Assembly: GCF_019891395.1 (NCBI RefSeq)
Contig: NZ_CP078143.1
Span: 1,092,001 to 1,156,000 of the forward strand
DNA: 64,000 nt
Direction of reading: 5' to 3'
DNA from: Nitratireductor kimnyeongensis
Lineage (GTDB): Bacteria > Pseudomonadota > Alphaproteobacteria > Rhizobiales > Rhizobiaceae
Position numbers and translations under genes: made by a program. Positions 24,502-33,402 of this stretch are shown in pieces. Numbering within the stretch: the stretch's first letter is position 1; each line of letters starts with the position of its first letter. The notes beneath the pieces were generated by a model that was not told the origin of the DNA, did not search any database, and saw only the letters and a list, made by a program, of their open reading frames with translations.

Positions 24502-25434
24502 ATGATCGACTTCCTGCAAACCACGCTCACAAGCTTCGTTGCCCTCATACCGGTCACCCTCGCGCAAAGCCTTATCCTCGGCTTTGTCGTGGCCGGCATC
24601 ATGATCCCCTTCCGCATGCTGAGCTTTCCCGATCTCACCAGCGAGGGCGCGTTCCCGCTCGGCGGGTGCGTGTGCGGCGTCGCACTCGCAGCCGGCCTCG
24701 GTCCACTGACGGCCATCGGACTGGCATTGCTCACCGGTTTCATCGCCGGCTGCTGCACGGCTTTTATCCATCTGCGCTTCCGCATCCACACGCTTCTGGC
24801 CGGCATTCTCGTGATGACCATGCTTTACAGCGTGAACCTGCGCATCATGGGCCGCTCCAACCTTTCGGTATTCGGCACGGAAACCATATTCGACTGGGTG
24901 CCGTTCGTGCAGCCGGGTTTCCCGCTCGCCAAGATCATCGCCGTGGGCGTCATCACGCTTGTCATCTTCCTGGCGCTCAACTTCTTCTTCACGACCGAGA
25001 AGGGCACCGCGGTGCGCGCCGTCGGCGCCAATCCGGTGATGGCGGAAGCGCAGGGGATCAATGTCTGGGCGGCAACCATCGGCGGCATTGGGCTTGCCGG
25101 CGCGTTCTCGGCCTTCAGCGGTGCGCTGATGGTGCAGTCGCAGGGCTTTGCCGACGTGAATATGGGCCTCGGCATCCTCATAAACGGCCTTGCGGCCCTG
25201 ATGATCGGCGAGGCCATCGTCGGCAAGGCAACCGTATGGCGGCAGCTTCTCGCTCCGTTTGCCGGTGCAATGGTCTACTACCAGCTCGTCTCGCTCTGTC
25301 TGGCGGCCGGCATGCCACCGCCCGATCTTAAGCTAGCCACCGGCGCCTTCGTGCTCTTGATGCTCGCCCTGCCCACACTGCGCGCCGCGCGCGGCCGGCA
25401 GGCGGCAACCCCGCGAGAGAGCTTCCGCGAATAA
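24502..25434 (+). CDS. ABC transporter permease (TrpY-like)
   Basis: A 310-residue membrane protein with about nine helices of the BPD_transp_2 family, matching permeases of the TrpXYZ-like group: LGFVVAGIMIPFRMLSFPDLTSEGAFPLGGCVCG early, then RIHTLLAGILVMTMLYSVNLRIMGRSNLS and a coupling loop GTAVRAVGANPVMAEAQGINV. It starts three bases after the ATPase stop and completes the three-gene system. It faces Trm112 tail to tail. Confidence 0.92.
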   Translation: MIDFLQTTLTSFVALIPVTLAQSLILGFVVAGIMIPFRMLSFPDLTSEGAFPLGGCVCGVALAAGLGPLTAIGLALLTGFIAGCCTAFIHLRFRIHTLLAGILVMTMLYSVNLRIMGRSNLSVFGTETIFDWVPFVQPGFPLAKIIAVGVITLVIFLALNFFFTTEKGTAVRAVGANPVMAEAQGINVWAATIGGIGLAGAFSAFSGALMVQSQGFADVNMGLGILINGLAALMIGEAIVGKATVWRQLLAPFAGAMVYYQLVSLCLAAGMPPPDLKLATGAFVLLMLALPTLRAARGRQAATPRESFRE

Positions 25435-25452
25435 AAGTGGCAAGGCGCGGCC

Positions 25453-25653
25453 TCAATCGAGGGGCCGCGCCTCCGAGGGCAGCATGATCGGGATCCCGTC
25501 GCGCACCGGATAGGCAAGCTTTGCGCTTTTCGAGATCAGTTCGCTCTTCTCAGCGTCCCAGCGCAGAGAGCCCTTGGTCAACGGGCAGACAAGAAGTTCC
25601 AGCAGCTTGGGATCCAGTGCCGTCCCCTTTCCGTCTTCATCTTCAACCTGCAT
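25453..25653 (-). CDS. Trm112 family protein
   Basis: A 66-residue protein with the Trm112 core [26 protein letters not shown] and [18 protein letters not shown]. In eukaryotes Trm112 activates methyltransferases; bacterial members are small and poorly defined. Only one Cys of the zinc-binding set is visible. ATG 25653 has GGAG six bases upstream. A run of ten T lies just 5' of it (25671-25680), between this gene and the LON-domain gene. Confidence 0.85.
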   Translation of the reverse strand: MQVEDEDGKGTALDPKLLELLVCPLTKGSLRWDAEKSELISKSAKLAYPVRDGIPIMLPSEARPLD

Positions 25654-25692
25654 CGGATGCTCCAGCGTTCTTTTTTTTTTCAGCCCACCGGT

Positions 25693-26364
25693 CTATTGGA
25701 GCCGGTGCCCGGCTTCTCCACCGCCCTGCGCCAAAACAATTTCCGTAATTGCGATCAGTGTGTCCGCCCGGGTTTTCAGATCGGGTGCTTCCAGCAGCGC
25801 CTGCTTTTCAGCCGGTCCATAGGGCACCATCATCGACAGCGCATTCACAAGACTGGCATCTTCCGCCTGATGCACACTGTCCCAGTCCGCTTCCAGATTG
25901 TTGGCATCGAGATAGGCACGCAATGCCTTCAAAAGCGCGCTGCGGTCCACCTCTGGTTCATCCGGTCCATCATGCAGATCGGCCTCGAACGGCAGTATGC
26001 GGCACTGGCGGAACGGCGTCTTGACCTTCAATTCCTCCAACACCCTGAAACGGCAGATCCCGATCAATGTTATGAGATATCTTCCATCACCGGTTTCCGA
26101 AACCGAGCCGAGGCGCCCGACGCATCCCACATCACAGAGTTCAGGTTCGCCATCCACCTTTTTCGCCCCGTCGAGACGCGGCTGAACCATTCCGATCAGG
26201 CGCGATCCGGAGAGCGCGTGGTCGGTCATGGCGAGATAGCGCGGTTCAAAAATATTCAGCGGTAATCGCCCACCCGGCAAGAGTAGGGCCGCCGACAGTG
26301 GAAACACAGGGATCACACTGTCGATATCCCGCCCGCTGCGGTAGGAACTATTGCCTGCCTTCAC
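25693..26364 (-). CDS. LON peptidase substrate-binding domain protein
   Basis: A 223-residue stand-alone Lon N-terminal (LAN/PUA-like) domain without ATPase or protease parts. Family features are VIPVFPLSAALLLPGGRLPLNIFEPRYLAM, GCVGRLGSVSETGDGRYLITLIGICRFRV and the C-terminal MMVPYGPAEKQALLEAPD. Function is unknown, perhaps protein quality control. It lies between cnoX and Trm112 on one strand, an order common in Rhizobiales. Stop and Trm112 start are 39 bases apart. Confidence 0.9.
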   Translation of the reverse strand: MKAGNSSYRSGRDIDSVIPVFPLSAALLLPGGRLPLNIFEPRYLAMTDHALSGSRLIGMVQPRLDGAKKVDGEPELCDVGCVGRLGSVSETGDGRYLITLIGICRFRVLEELKVKTPFRQCRILPFEADLHDGPDEPEVDRSALLKALRAYLDANNLEADWDSVHQAEDASLVNALSMMVPYGPAEKQALLEAPDLKTRADTLIAITEIVLAQGGGEAGHRLQ

Positions 26365-26430
26365 ATGATGTCTCCCGATCTTTCCCCGATATCTGGAGCA
26401 GTCCCCCCAATAAGCAAATAATCGAAAGAC

Positions 26431-27462
26431 TTATGAGAACAGCAACGACGAGAGTTTCCGCCTTGCCGCCAGAGTAGCCGGGTCCGTGGCTCCCCATGCT
26501 TCAAAGAATTTGAGAAGTTGCGCCCGCGCGCCGTCATCCTGCCATTCGCGATCCGTGCGAATGATGGTCAGCAGGCTTTCGGCCGCCGCCGTGCGATCTC
26601 CCTTGGCATTCTGCAAAAGCGCCAGATCGAACCGCGCCTGATGATCGTTCGGGTCCGAGGCAAGGCGCTGCTCAAGCGCGGCGCTGTCCCCAAGGTCAGC
26701 CACCTGTTCGGCAAGTGCAATCTTGGCCTGCACGGCAGCGATGGGGGCGGCATCCTTGTGCTTTTCGGGAACCTGGGCGAGCACCTGTGCAGCCTGTTCT
26801 TTCTGGCCGGCCTCGAAGAGAAGATCGGCCAGTCCGCCGATGGCATCGACATTCTCCGCATCCCGCTGGAGAACCGCCGAGTAGATCTGCGCCGCCATCT
26901 GCTGGTCGCCATTGGCGAGCGCTTCTCTCGCCGCCTCAAGCGCACCAGCGATTTCATCGCCACCGGCACCGGCAACCAGCTTGTCGATGAATGCCTTGAC
27001 CTGGCTTTCAGGCAGCGCGCCCATAAAGCCATCCACCGGCTGGCCATCCTTGAACGCAAACACCGCCGGGATTGACTGCACCCCAAGCTGTCCGGCAATG
27101 GCGGGATGCTCGTCGATGTTCATCTTGACGAGCTTCACCTTGCCTCCGGCCGCCCGCACCGCATTTTCGATAATCGGCGTCAATTGCTTGCAGGGTCCAC
27201 ACCAGGGCGCCCAGAAATCGACCAGCACCGGCTGATTGCGCGATTCCTGGATAACGTCAGCGGTGAAATTGGCGGTGGTCGTCTCCCTGATCAGGTCGCC
27301 TGCCGGCGACGGTGGCGCATCGGACAGTGAAAACCCCGCGCTCGCGGGCGCTGCAGACGCATCGGAAGGCGCTGCGCCCCCAAAATCCACATTCGTTGTA
27401 TATTGCGCACCACCAGCGCCGTAATTTCCGGACTTTCCGTATGGATTGTCGCCGTTGGTCAT
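26431..27462 (-). CDS. cnoX: Thioredoxin-fold co-chaperone CnoX/YbbN
   Basis: A 343-residue protein: a low-complexity Gly/Ala N-terminus (about 1-55), a thioredoxin domain (about 60-165) with WAPWCGPC, and TPR-like helices (about 170-343). CnoX holds clients for GroEL and protects them from oxidation. Both active-site Cys (88 and 91) are present here, unlike the redox-inactive E. coli protein, so this version may be an active reductase. ATG 27462 is chosen because GGAAGGGG precedes it; the frame opens to 27486. Confidence 0.92.
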   Translation of the reverse strand: MTNGDNPYGKSGNYGAGGAQYTTNVDFGGAAPSDASAAPASAGFSLSDAPPSPAGDLIRETTTANFTADVIQESRNQPVLVDFWAPWCGPCKQLTPIIENAVRAAGGKVKLVKMNIDEHPAIAGQLGVQSIPAVFAFKDGQPVDGFMGALPESQVKAFIDKLVAGAGGDEIAGALEAAREALANGDQQMAAQIYSAVLQRDAENVDAIGGLADLLFEAGQKEQAAQVLAQVPEKHKDAAPIAAVQAKIALAEQVADLGDSAALEQRLASDPNDHQARFDLALLQNAKGDRTAAAESLLTIIRTDREWQDDGARAQLLKFFEAWGATDPATLAARRKLSSLLFS

Positions 27463-27552
27463 AAAGGCCCCTTCCCTGCTTCCCATTCAGCGCGGCTCAT
27501 GGCTTGCGCCGATATGCCGACAGAATTCGTATCACTGCCCCAAATGTGGCGA

Positions 27553-28050
27553 TCACTCCGACACTTTCAAGACGAGCGGGCGATGCCCCACCGCCTCGAG
27601 AAAGCGCATCAGATCATCGCGGGCGATCGACGTGGTCGCCTCATTGGTCAGCGGATGCGCATTTATGACGGTATTGTCCATCAAATCCGCGTCGAGCACC
27701 ACCGTCACCTTGTTCTCGATATCATTGATTACACCGAAAACGCTGACCGCACCGGGCACGACGCCCAGATACTCCAAAAGCTTGTCAGGTTTACCGAAGG
27801 AAACCCGACTTGCCGCACCGATCTTTCCTGCAAGAGATTTCAGATCGACCACCGCATTCTCACCCACCGTGACGAGAAAGAAATTGTCCTTCTTGTCCTT
27901 CAGGAACAGGTTTTTCGTATGCCCACCGGGTATTTCACCCCGCAATCCCTGCGAATCGGCCACGGTGAAAAGAGCCGGGTGACGATGCGTCTCGGTCTCC
28001 ATGCCGAGTTCTTTCAGATATTCAAGCAGCGCTTCGGGAGATTTCGGCAC
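27553..28050 (-). CDS. Prolyl-tRNA editing/YbaK-like deacylase (ProX type)
   Basis: A protein of about 165 residues with the YbaK/ProX editing fold: HPALFTVADSQGLRGEIPGGHTKNLFLKDKKDNFFLVTV, VSFGKPDKLLEYLGVVPGAVSVFGVINDIENKVTVVLD and NAHPLTNEATTSIARDDLMRFLEAVGH. The family clears mischarged Ala-tRNA(Pro) in trans. The start is uncertain. GTG 28050 gives the usual family length and N-terminus (VPKSPEALLEYLKELG) but has a weak ribosome binding site; the frame remains open to 28125. Confidence 0.85.
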   Translation of the reverse strand: MPKSPEALLEYLKELGMETETHRHPALFTVADSQGLRGEIPGGHTKNLFLKDKKDNFFLVTVGENAVVDLKSLAGKIGAASRVSFGKPDKLLEYLGVVPGAVSVFGVINDIENKVTVVLDADLMDNTVINAHPLTNEATTSIARDDLMRFLEAVGHRPLVLKVSE

Positions 28051-28264
28051 GGTCTGGCTCGCTCGGTCAGGTGGAGTTCTGCACGGAACTAGCCGCCCGT
28101 CGACACAAAACGCAAGCCCCGACACCGCGTAAGAGCGTGCCTGCGGCAGGCCGTTGGCTGTTCCTGGATCAGGAATTCAAAAAAGCGCAATATGACTGTC
28201 GATTTCCTGTTGCAATCGGCTGCGAGATCAGACTATAAGCGCGCCGTCGGAAGCGACAAGCCGA

Positions 28265-28339
28265 GCGGGCGTAGCTCAGGGGTAGAGCACAACCTTGCCA
28301 AGGTTGGGGTCGTGAGTTCGAATCTCATCGCCCGCTCCA
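28265..28339 (+). tRNA. tRNA-Gly (anticodon GCC)
   Basis: A complete cloverleaf. The acceptor stem GCGGGCG pairs with CGCCCGC, the D arm is GCTC...GAGC, the anticodon loop CTTGCCAAG carries GCC, and the T arm contains GTTCGAATC. The CCA end is encoded (28337-28339). Confidence 0.97.
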
Positions 28340-28367
28340 GTTTTCCTTGCGACATGAACAGCTTTCA

Positions 28368-28391
28368 GGCTCGGGTTTCCCGGGCCTTTTT
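28368..28391 (+). terminator. Rho-independent terminator after tRNA-Gly
   Basis: GGCTCGGG, loop TTT, CCCGGGCC (one G-T wobble), then TTTTT at 28387-28391. Position 29 bases after the tRNA end makes it the likely end of the tRNA transcript. Confidence 0.75.
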
Positions 28392-28461
28392 GCTGTCTGC
28401 AACCACAGCCTCTGCAACCACAGCCCGGGAGGGCCAGCCAACGAGGCAGGCCCTTTTACTC

Positions 28462-28857
28462 TCAGCGATAGCGGCCGTGCTTCTGCAAGACTTCGATCTT
28501 GTAACCGTCAGGATCTTGCACAAAGAAAAACCGGGCCAGAAGAGAGCCCTCGCGCTCGAATGCCACGATGTCGCGCGGCTTCAGCCCCGCCTCCCTGAAA
28601 CGGGCGTGCTCTGCATCGAGGTCATCCACGGCGACCGCGAGATGGCCATAGCCGTCCCCCAATTCATAGGGTTCGGTCCGCTCCTTGTTGATGGTTAGTT
28701 CCACCTCGAAGTCGGCTTCCGCATTGCGCAGGTAAACGAGGGTGAAGCCATCAAAATCGAACCGGTCAGCCACTTCGAGCCCGAACCCCGCCTTGTAAAA
28801 CGCCACGGATTTCTCCTCGTCCAAGACGCGGATCATGGTGTGAATACACTTGGCCAA
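28462..28857 (-). CDS. gloA: Glyoxalase I/VOC family protein
   Basis: A 131-residue VOC-fold protein. The four metal ligands of glyoxalase I can be placed: His in CIHTMIRV, Glu in FEVELTIN, His in YGHLAVAVDD and Glu in GYKIEVLQ. Segments SVAFYKAGFGLEV and VQDPDGYKIEVLQ fit lactoylglutathione lyase, which isomerises the methylglyoxal-glutathione hemithioacetal; gloB lies at 3398. Other VOC enzymes share the fold, so the precise reaction is likely but not certain. Confidence 0.82.
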   Translation of the reverse strand: MAKCIHTMIRVLDEEKSVAFYKAGFGLEVADRFDFDGFTLVYLRNAEADFEVELTINKERTEPYELGDGYGHLAVAVDDLDAEHARFREAGLKPRDIVAFEREGSLLARFFFVQDPDGYKIEVLQKHGRYR

Positions 28858-29049
28858 ACTGCCTCCAATAGCTCTTCGACAAACACTCGCTCAGCGGCGA
28901 GTTCCTCTTTCCACTTCAAGACCAGGCCGGAGCAAAGTCTCGTTGGAAACGTCATAGATCACATTAATTGGCTATCATCAAAGATTGATGGCTGGCAGAA
29001 TGAATGCTAGCTCATAGAGAGTTTCATTCTTATTGTCTGGGAGGATCCC

Positions 29050-30060
29050 GTGAACAGACGGCGTTTTGCGATTATTGGAGCGGTTTTGTGCGGTATTGCC
29101 GCAAGCGGCATGGCCCTTGCGCAGCAGCCCCAGTTTTTCCGCATTGGCACTGGCGGCACCGCCGGAACCTACTATCCGATTGGCGGTCTCATCGCCAACG
29201 CGATCTCCAACCCGCCCGGCTCGCGCCCCTGCGAGGAAGGCGGCTCTTGCGGCGTGCCCGGCCTGATCGCCACGGCACTTTCGGCCAATGGCTCGGTGGC
29301 GAATGTGAACGCAATTGCTGGTGGTTCGCTTGAATCCGGCTTCTCGCAGTCGGATGTGGCCACCTGGGCGCATAGCGGCACCGGCATCTGGGAAGACCGT
29401 GAGCCGGTCGAGAAGCTGCGCGCGATTGCCAATCTCTACCCCGAGACCATTCACCTTGTCGCGAGCGCCGAAAGCGGCATCGACAGCGTGGATGATCTGA
29501 AAGGCAAGCGCGTCTCGCTCGACGAGCCGGGCTCCGGCACCCTCGTTGACGCCCGCATCATCCTCAACGCCTACGGTCTTTCCGAAGAGGATGTGGAAGC
29601 GCATTACCTCAAGCCCGATCAGGCAGCAGAACGTATGCGCGACGGCGCGATGGATGCCTTTTTCTTTGTTGGCGGCTTTCCGGCCGGCGCCATTGCCGAA
29701 CTCGCCAGCCAGCACGACATCACGCTTGTCTCCATCGCCGGCGATGAAGCAGCCGAGGTCACCGGCGAGCATGGCTTCTTTGCAGCCAACACCGTGCCCG
29801 GCGGAACCTATGAAGGCGTCGATGGCGATGTGACCACGCTTTCGGTTGGTGCCCAGTGGATCACCAGCGCGGATCAACCCGATGAGTTGATCTACGAGAT
29901 CACCAAGGCGCTGTGGAACGACAACACCCGCAAGCTTCTTGATGCCGGGCACCTCAAGGGCCGTCAGATCACGAAGGAAACCGCGCTCGACGGTGTTGGC
30001 ATCCCGCTCCATCCGGGTGCGGAGAAGTTTTACCGTGAAGCAGGCGTACTGAGCGAATAA
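29050..30060 (+). CDS. TAXI-family TRAP transporter solute-binding protein
   Basis: A 336-residue periplasmic protein. The leader MNRRRFAIIGAVLCGIAASGMALAQ precedes FFRIGTGGTAGTYYPIGGLIANAIS, the hallmark of the TAXI group. Later landmarks are SQSDVATWAHSGTGIW, LKGKRVSLDEPGSGTLVDARIIL and DGAMDAFFFVGGFPAGAIAELAS. It binds a carboxylate or amino-type ligand for the fused permease encoded next. GTG 29050 follows GGGAGGATCCC. Genes downstream suggest an amine- or amine-derived ligand. The 192 bases upstream (28858-29049) hold the promoter region but no element I can name. Confidence 0.92.
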   Translation: MNRRRFAIIGAVLCGIAASGMALAQQPQFFRIGTGGTAGTYYPIGGLIANAISNPPGSRPCEEGGSCGVPGLIATALSANGSVANVNAIAGGSLESGFSQSDVATWAHSGTGIWEDREPVEKLRAIANLYPETIHLVASAESGIDSVDDLKGKRVSLDEPGSGTLVDARIILNAYGLSEEDVEAHYLKPDQAAERMRDGAMDAFFFVGGFPAGAIAELASQHDITLVSIAGDEAAEVTGEHGFFAANTVPGGTYEGVDGDVTTLSVGAQWITSADQPDELIYEITKALWNDNTRKLLDAGHLKGRQITKETALDGVGIPLHPGAEKFYREAGVLSE

Positions 30061-30088
30061 CGCTCGGAAAACTTGATGACAAACGATG

Positions 30089-30118
30089 GACCCGACCTGT
30101 TTGACCGCAGGCCGGGTC
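30089..30118 (+). terminator. Hairpin between TAXI binding protein and permease (attenuator)
   Basis: GACCCGACCTG and CAGGCCGGGTC pair around an eight-base loop with one A-C mismatch. No clear T-run follows, so partial termination or message stabilisation is more likely than a full stop. Confidence 0.45.
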
Positions 30119-30174
30119 TATCTCTATCCGCAGTCGAAATGCTGTTACAATGATCCCCAGAGAGGCTTTGCAGG

Positions 30175-32253
30175 ATGGCCCAGAAACCTGAAACAGATCG
30201 AGCCGAAGCGCTGACCGAAGAGGAAATGAAGGCGCTTGAGGAGCAGTTCGATTCGGAGGTTCGCTTCAGACCCCTGCCCACGCTGCTCGGTTGGCTCGCT
30301 GCTGCCGCGCTGTTCATCCTCTCCTGCTATCATTACTACACATCGGGCTACGGCATTCCGCAGGCGACAACGCATCGCGGCGTGCACCTGGCATTCACCC
30401 TCGCTCTCATCTTCATCTTCTTTGCCGTATGGCACCAGCCACGCGAACCGCGCCGCGGGTTTCTCGCGCCGCTAGGCTTGCCGTTGCTCGATTGGGTGTT
30501 CGCCATTGCAGGTGCCGTATCGGCGCTCTACGTCCCCTGGATTTTCAACGAACTGGCTTTCCGCGTCGGCGATCCGTTGCCCATCGACGTCTTCATGGGC
30601 ACCGTTCTTATCGCCGTGTTGTTGGAGGCGACACGCCGCGCCATGGGCTGGCCTCTGCCCGTCATCGCGCTGCTCTTCATTGCCTATGCCTATTTCGGCC
30701 AGTCGATGCCCGGCATTCTCGCCCATCCGGGTGCCAGCTGGGACAACATCGTCAACCATCTTTATCTGACCAGCCAGGGCATCTACGGCACTGCGCTCGG
30801 CGTCATCTCGACTTATGTGTTTCACTTCGTGCTGTTTGGCGTACTGGCCACCCGGATCGGCCTCGGGCAGCTCTTCATCGATCTCGCTTCGGCTCTGGCC
30901 GGGCGCTATTCAGGCGGGCCCGCCAAAGTGTCCGTGCTCTCCTCCGCGATGCTCGGCTCGATCTCCGGTTCATCCATCGCCAATACGGTGACAACCGGCT
31001 CGCTCACCATCCCGGCAATGATCCGCATCGGCTATCCACGCCACTTTGCTGCAGCCGTGGAAGCGGCAAGCTCCACCGGCGGCCAGATCACCCCGCCGGT
31101 CATGGGCGCTGTCGCCTTCCTGATGATCGAATATCTGGGTGTGCCGCTCACCACCATCCTGACCGCCGCGCTCGTGCCAGCCTTCATGCACTTCTTCGGC
31201 GTTCTCGTGCAGGTGCATCTTGAGGCGCGCCGCCGTGGGCTTCGCGGTCTCACCAAGGATGAGCTTCCGGTCGCGTGGACCGTCTTCAAGGCGGGCTGGC
31301 TCACCACGCTGCCGCTCTTCGTGCTGGTCGCCATTCTTCTTTCCGGCAAAACCCCTTATCTTGCGGCCTTCTGGGGCATCACGGCGTGTCTGCTCGTGCT
31401 CGTCATCCAGAATTTCCTGCGCCACGATGTGAAAACGGCCGTCACCGAAAGCGTCCGCGAGACTTGGGAAGGCTTCGTCGTTGGCGCGAAATATTCGCTC
31501 TCCGTCACCGCTGCCGCAGCCCTTGTCGGCGTTATCATCGGCGTCGTCACGCTCACGGGCGTCGGCTTCAAGATCGCCTATATGGTTACTTCGGTTGCCG
31601 CCGGCTGGGCGCAAAGCGTGGCAGACAGCCTCGCCTTCCTGCCATTCGAGCTCTTCAGCGTGCCCACGCTGACTCTGCTCTTCACGCTCATCATGACAGC
31701 CATCGTCTGCGTGTTGATGGGCTGCGGCATTCCCACAACAGCCAATTACCTCATCATGATCGCGGTCGCGGCTCCAATTCTCAGCCTGCTCGGTGTCGAG
31801 CCGATCGTAGCGCACTTCTTCGTGTTCTATTTCGGGGTTCTGGCAGATATCACGCCGCCCGTTGCGCTTGCGGCCTACGCAGCGGCGGGCATTGCCGGCG
31901 CGAATGCCTTCAAAGCAGGCAACACCGCGTTCCGGCTGGGCATGGGCAAGGCGCTGGTGCCGTTCGTCTTCGTCTTCTCCCCCTCCATGTTGCTCGTCAC
32001 CGACAGCTTCACCTGGAGTGAATTCTTCGTGGCGACGATCGGAGCGATGCTCGGCATCTGGATGCTCTCGGCAGCATTCACGAGCTGGCTATTCGCCCCG
32101 CTTCGCCTTTATGAGCGGCTTCTTCTGGCCTTCTCTGCGATCCTCTTTGTCGCACCCGATCTCTATGCCACATTGGCGGGCGCGGTCATTGCTCTGCCCG
32201 TGTTCGTGCGACAGATGATGACCCGCGGAGAAACCAGCTCCTCCAGTCCCTGA
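30175..32253 (+). CDS. TRAP transporter fused permease (DctQ-DctM, TAXI type)
   Basis: A 692-residue membrane protein combining the small four-helix domain (about residues 35-180) with the large twelve-helix domain. DctM-type landmarks are present: LGSISGSSIANTVTTGSLTIPAMIRIGYPRHFAAAVEAASSTGGQITPPVMGAVAFLMIEYLG and VLMGCGIPTTANYLIM, then DITPPVALAAYAAAGIAGAN. It uses the sodium gradient to import the ligand held by the TAXI protein. ATG 30175 is preceded by AGAGG. Confidence 0.94.
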   Translation: MAQKPETDRAEALTEEEMKALEEQFDSEVRFRPLPTLLGWLAAAALFILSCYHYYTSGYGIPQATTHRGVHLAFTLALIFIFFAVWHQPREPRRGFLAPLGLPLLDWVFAIAGAVSALYVPWIFNELAFRVGDPLPIDVFMGTVLIAVLLEATRRAMGWPLPVIALLFIAYAYFGQSMPGILAHPGASWDNIVNHLYLTSQGIYGTALGVISTYVFHFVLFGVLATRIGLGQLFIDLASALAGRYSGGPAKVSVLSSAMLGSISGSSIANTVTTGSLTIPAMIRIGYPRHFAAAVEAASSTGGQITPPVMGAVAFLMIEYLGVPLTTILTAALVPAFMHFFGVLVQVHLEARRRGLRGLTKDELPVAWTVFKAGWLTTLPLFVLVAILLSGKTPYLAAFWGITACLLVLVIQNFLRHDVKTAVTESVRETWEGFVVGAKYSLSVTAAAALVGVIIGVVTLTGVGFKIAYMVTSVAAGWAQSVADSLAFLPFELFSVPTLTLLFTLIMTAIVCVLMGCGIPTTANYLIMIAVAAPILSLLGVEPIVAHFFVFYFGVLADITPPVALAAYAAAGIAGANAFKAGNTAFRLGMGKALVPFVFVFSPSMLLVTDSFTWSEFFVATIGAMLGIWMLSAAFTSWLFAPLRLYERLLLAFSAILFVAPDLYATLAGAVIALPVFVRQMMTRGETSSSSP

Positions 32254-32351
32254 GGCCGGAAACATGCTGCCGGCTTGCCGAGCCATTGAAAGCTGATTAC
32301 GGTTCCCCACCCTTTTCCGCGTCCAAGGCAGATCAGGGTGGGAGAGAGCTG

Positions 32352-33320
32352 ATGCCGTCTGACGAGACAAACCGCCTGGCATCACTGGATGTGTTTCAGG
32401 CTGGTGTACGCAATGTTTGCGGGCAGTTTCTGGTTTCGCCGCCGGATGGCGCGCGTGATATGCGCGGCGTGATCAGCCTGAAACGACGCCAGGCGCTGTC
32501 CGTCGCGGTTGTGCGCAACAGCGCTGCACGCATCAACCGGGACTGGCGCTGCATCCGTCAGGATTCAGCCGAGCACCTGTTTCTGGTTCTGCAAAAATCG
32601 GGGCACTCGGTCATGCGGCAGGGCGATGCCGATGTGCGTCTCGCGCCCGGCGATTTCATCATGATCGATTCTGCCTATCCCTCCCGCTTCCTCTATGGCG
32701 ATAGCGGCAGCCTCCAGTATTCCGTCCATCTGAACCGCTCCGAATTTGCCCACCGCTTTGGTACTGCAGCGCTTGGCGGCTGTCCGATTCCTGGCTCGAC
32801 CGAAATCGGCATGGCCCTTCGCGCCACCATCGACCGCATGGTGAACACGGAAGATGCCGTAGCCCAGCAGCATTTCATCAGCGAGGCCTTCTTCAATCTG
32901 ATGGGCGCCTATCTCTGCGGGCTGGAAGCGGGTACCCTTGCCTCCGCTCGCACCAGCGATGACCTTCTTGTGGCCAAGGCGCGCGCCTATATTCGCGAGC
33001 GCTTCCGCGATCCCGAGTGCACCCCTGCAAGCGTCGCACTGGCGATGGGTGTTAGCCTTCGTGCCCTGCAGCGCCGGTTTCAGGCCACGGGTTCCTCGCT
33101 TTCGGACTGCCTCATCGGCACACGGCTCGATCATGTCTGCGACCGCCTCATGGGCCAGAAACACGCAGGCACATCGGAGCGGATCTCCAGCATTGCGTTC
33201 GATGCCGGCTTCAATGACCTGTCCTATTTCAATCGCCAGTTCCGGGACCGGTTGGGGGTTCCACCCGGCGAATACCGCCTGCATGCAGCGACGTCATCGG
33301 CCAAAGACCCGACGCAATAG
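32352..33320 (+). CDS. AraC-family regulator, FeaR-like
   Basis: A 322-residue regulator. The N-terminal half resembles the AraC_binding_2 domain (QFLVSPPDGARDMRGVISL, then HLFLVLQKSGHSVMRQGDADVRLAPGDFIMIDSAYPSRF). The C-terminal 100 residues hold the double HTH, with TPASVALAMGVSLRALQRRFQATGSSL and ISSIAFDAGFNDLSYFNRQFRDRLGVPPGEYR. E. coli FeaR has this architecture and activates tynA and feaB, which encode an amine oxidase and an aldehyde dehydrogenase. The same two functions follow here, so the analogy is strong. ATG 32352 follows GGGAGAGAG. Confidence 0.9.
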   Translation: MPSDETNRLASLDVFQAGVRNVCGQFLVSPPDGARDMRGVISLKRRQALSVAVVRNSAARINRDWRCIRQDSAEHLFLVLQKSGHSVMRQGDADVRLAPGDFIMIDSAYPSRFLYGDSGSLQYSVHLNRSEFAHRFGTAALGGCPIPGSTEIGMALRATIDRMVNTEDAVAQQHFISEAFFNLMGAYLCGLEAGTLASARTSDDLLVAKARAYIRERFRDPECTPASVALAMGVSLRALQRRFQATGSSLSDCLIGTRLDHVCDRLMGQKHAGTSERISSIAFDAGFNDLSYFNRQFRDRLGVPPGEYRLHAATSSAKDPTQ

Positions 33321-33402
33321 TCCAAGACCGCTGGCCTGACGCGCCTCCACTATGACCGATTGATGCCGCCCGGAAAGCGGCGCTATCGGGAGGAGGAAGA
33401 CA

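Noticed and set aside
30089..30118. A complete rho-independent terminator after the TAXI gene
   Set aside because: The hairpin is good but there is no T tract, and the permease must be expressed with its binding protein; recorded as an attenuator instead.
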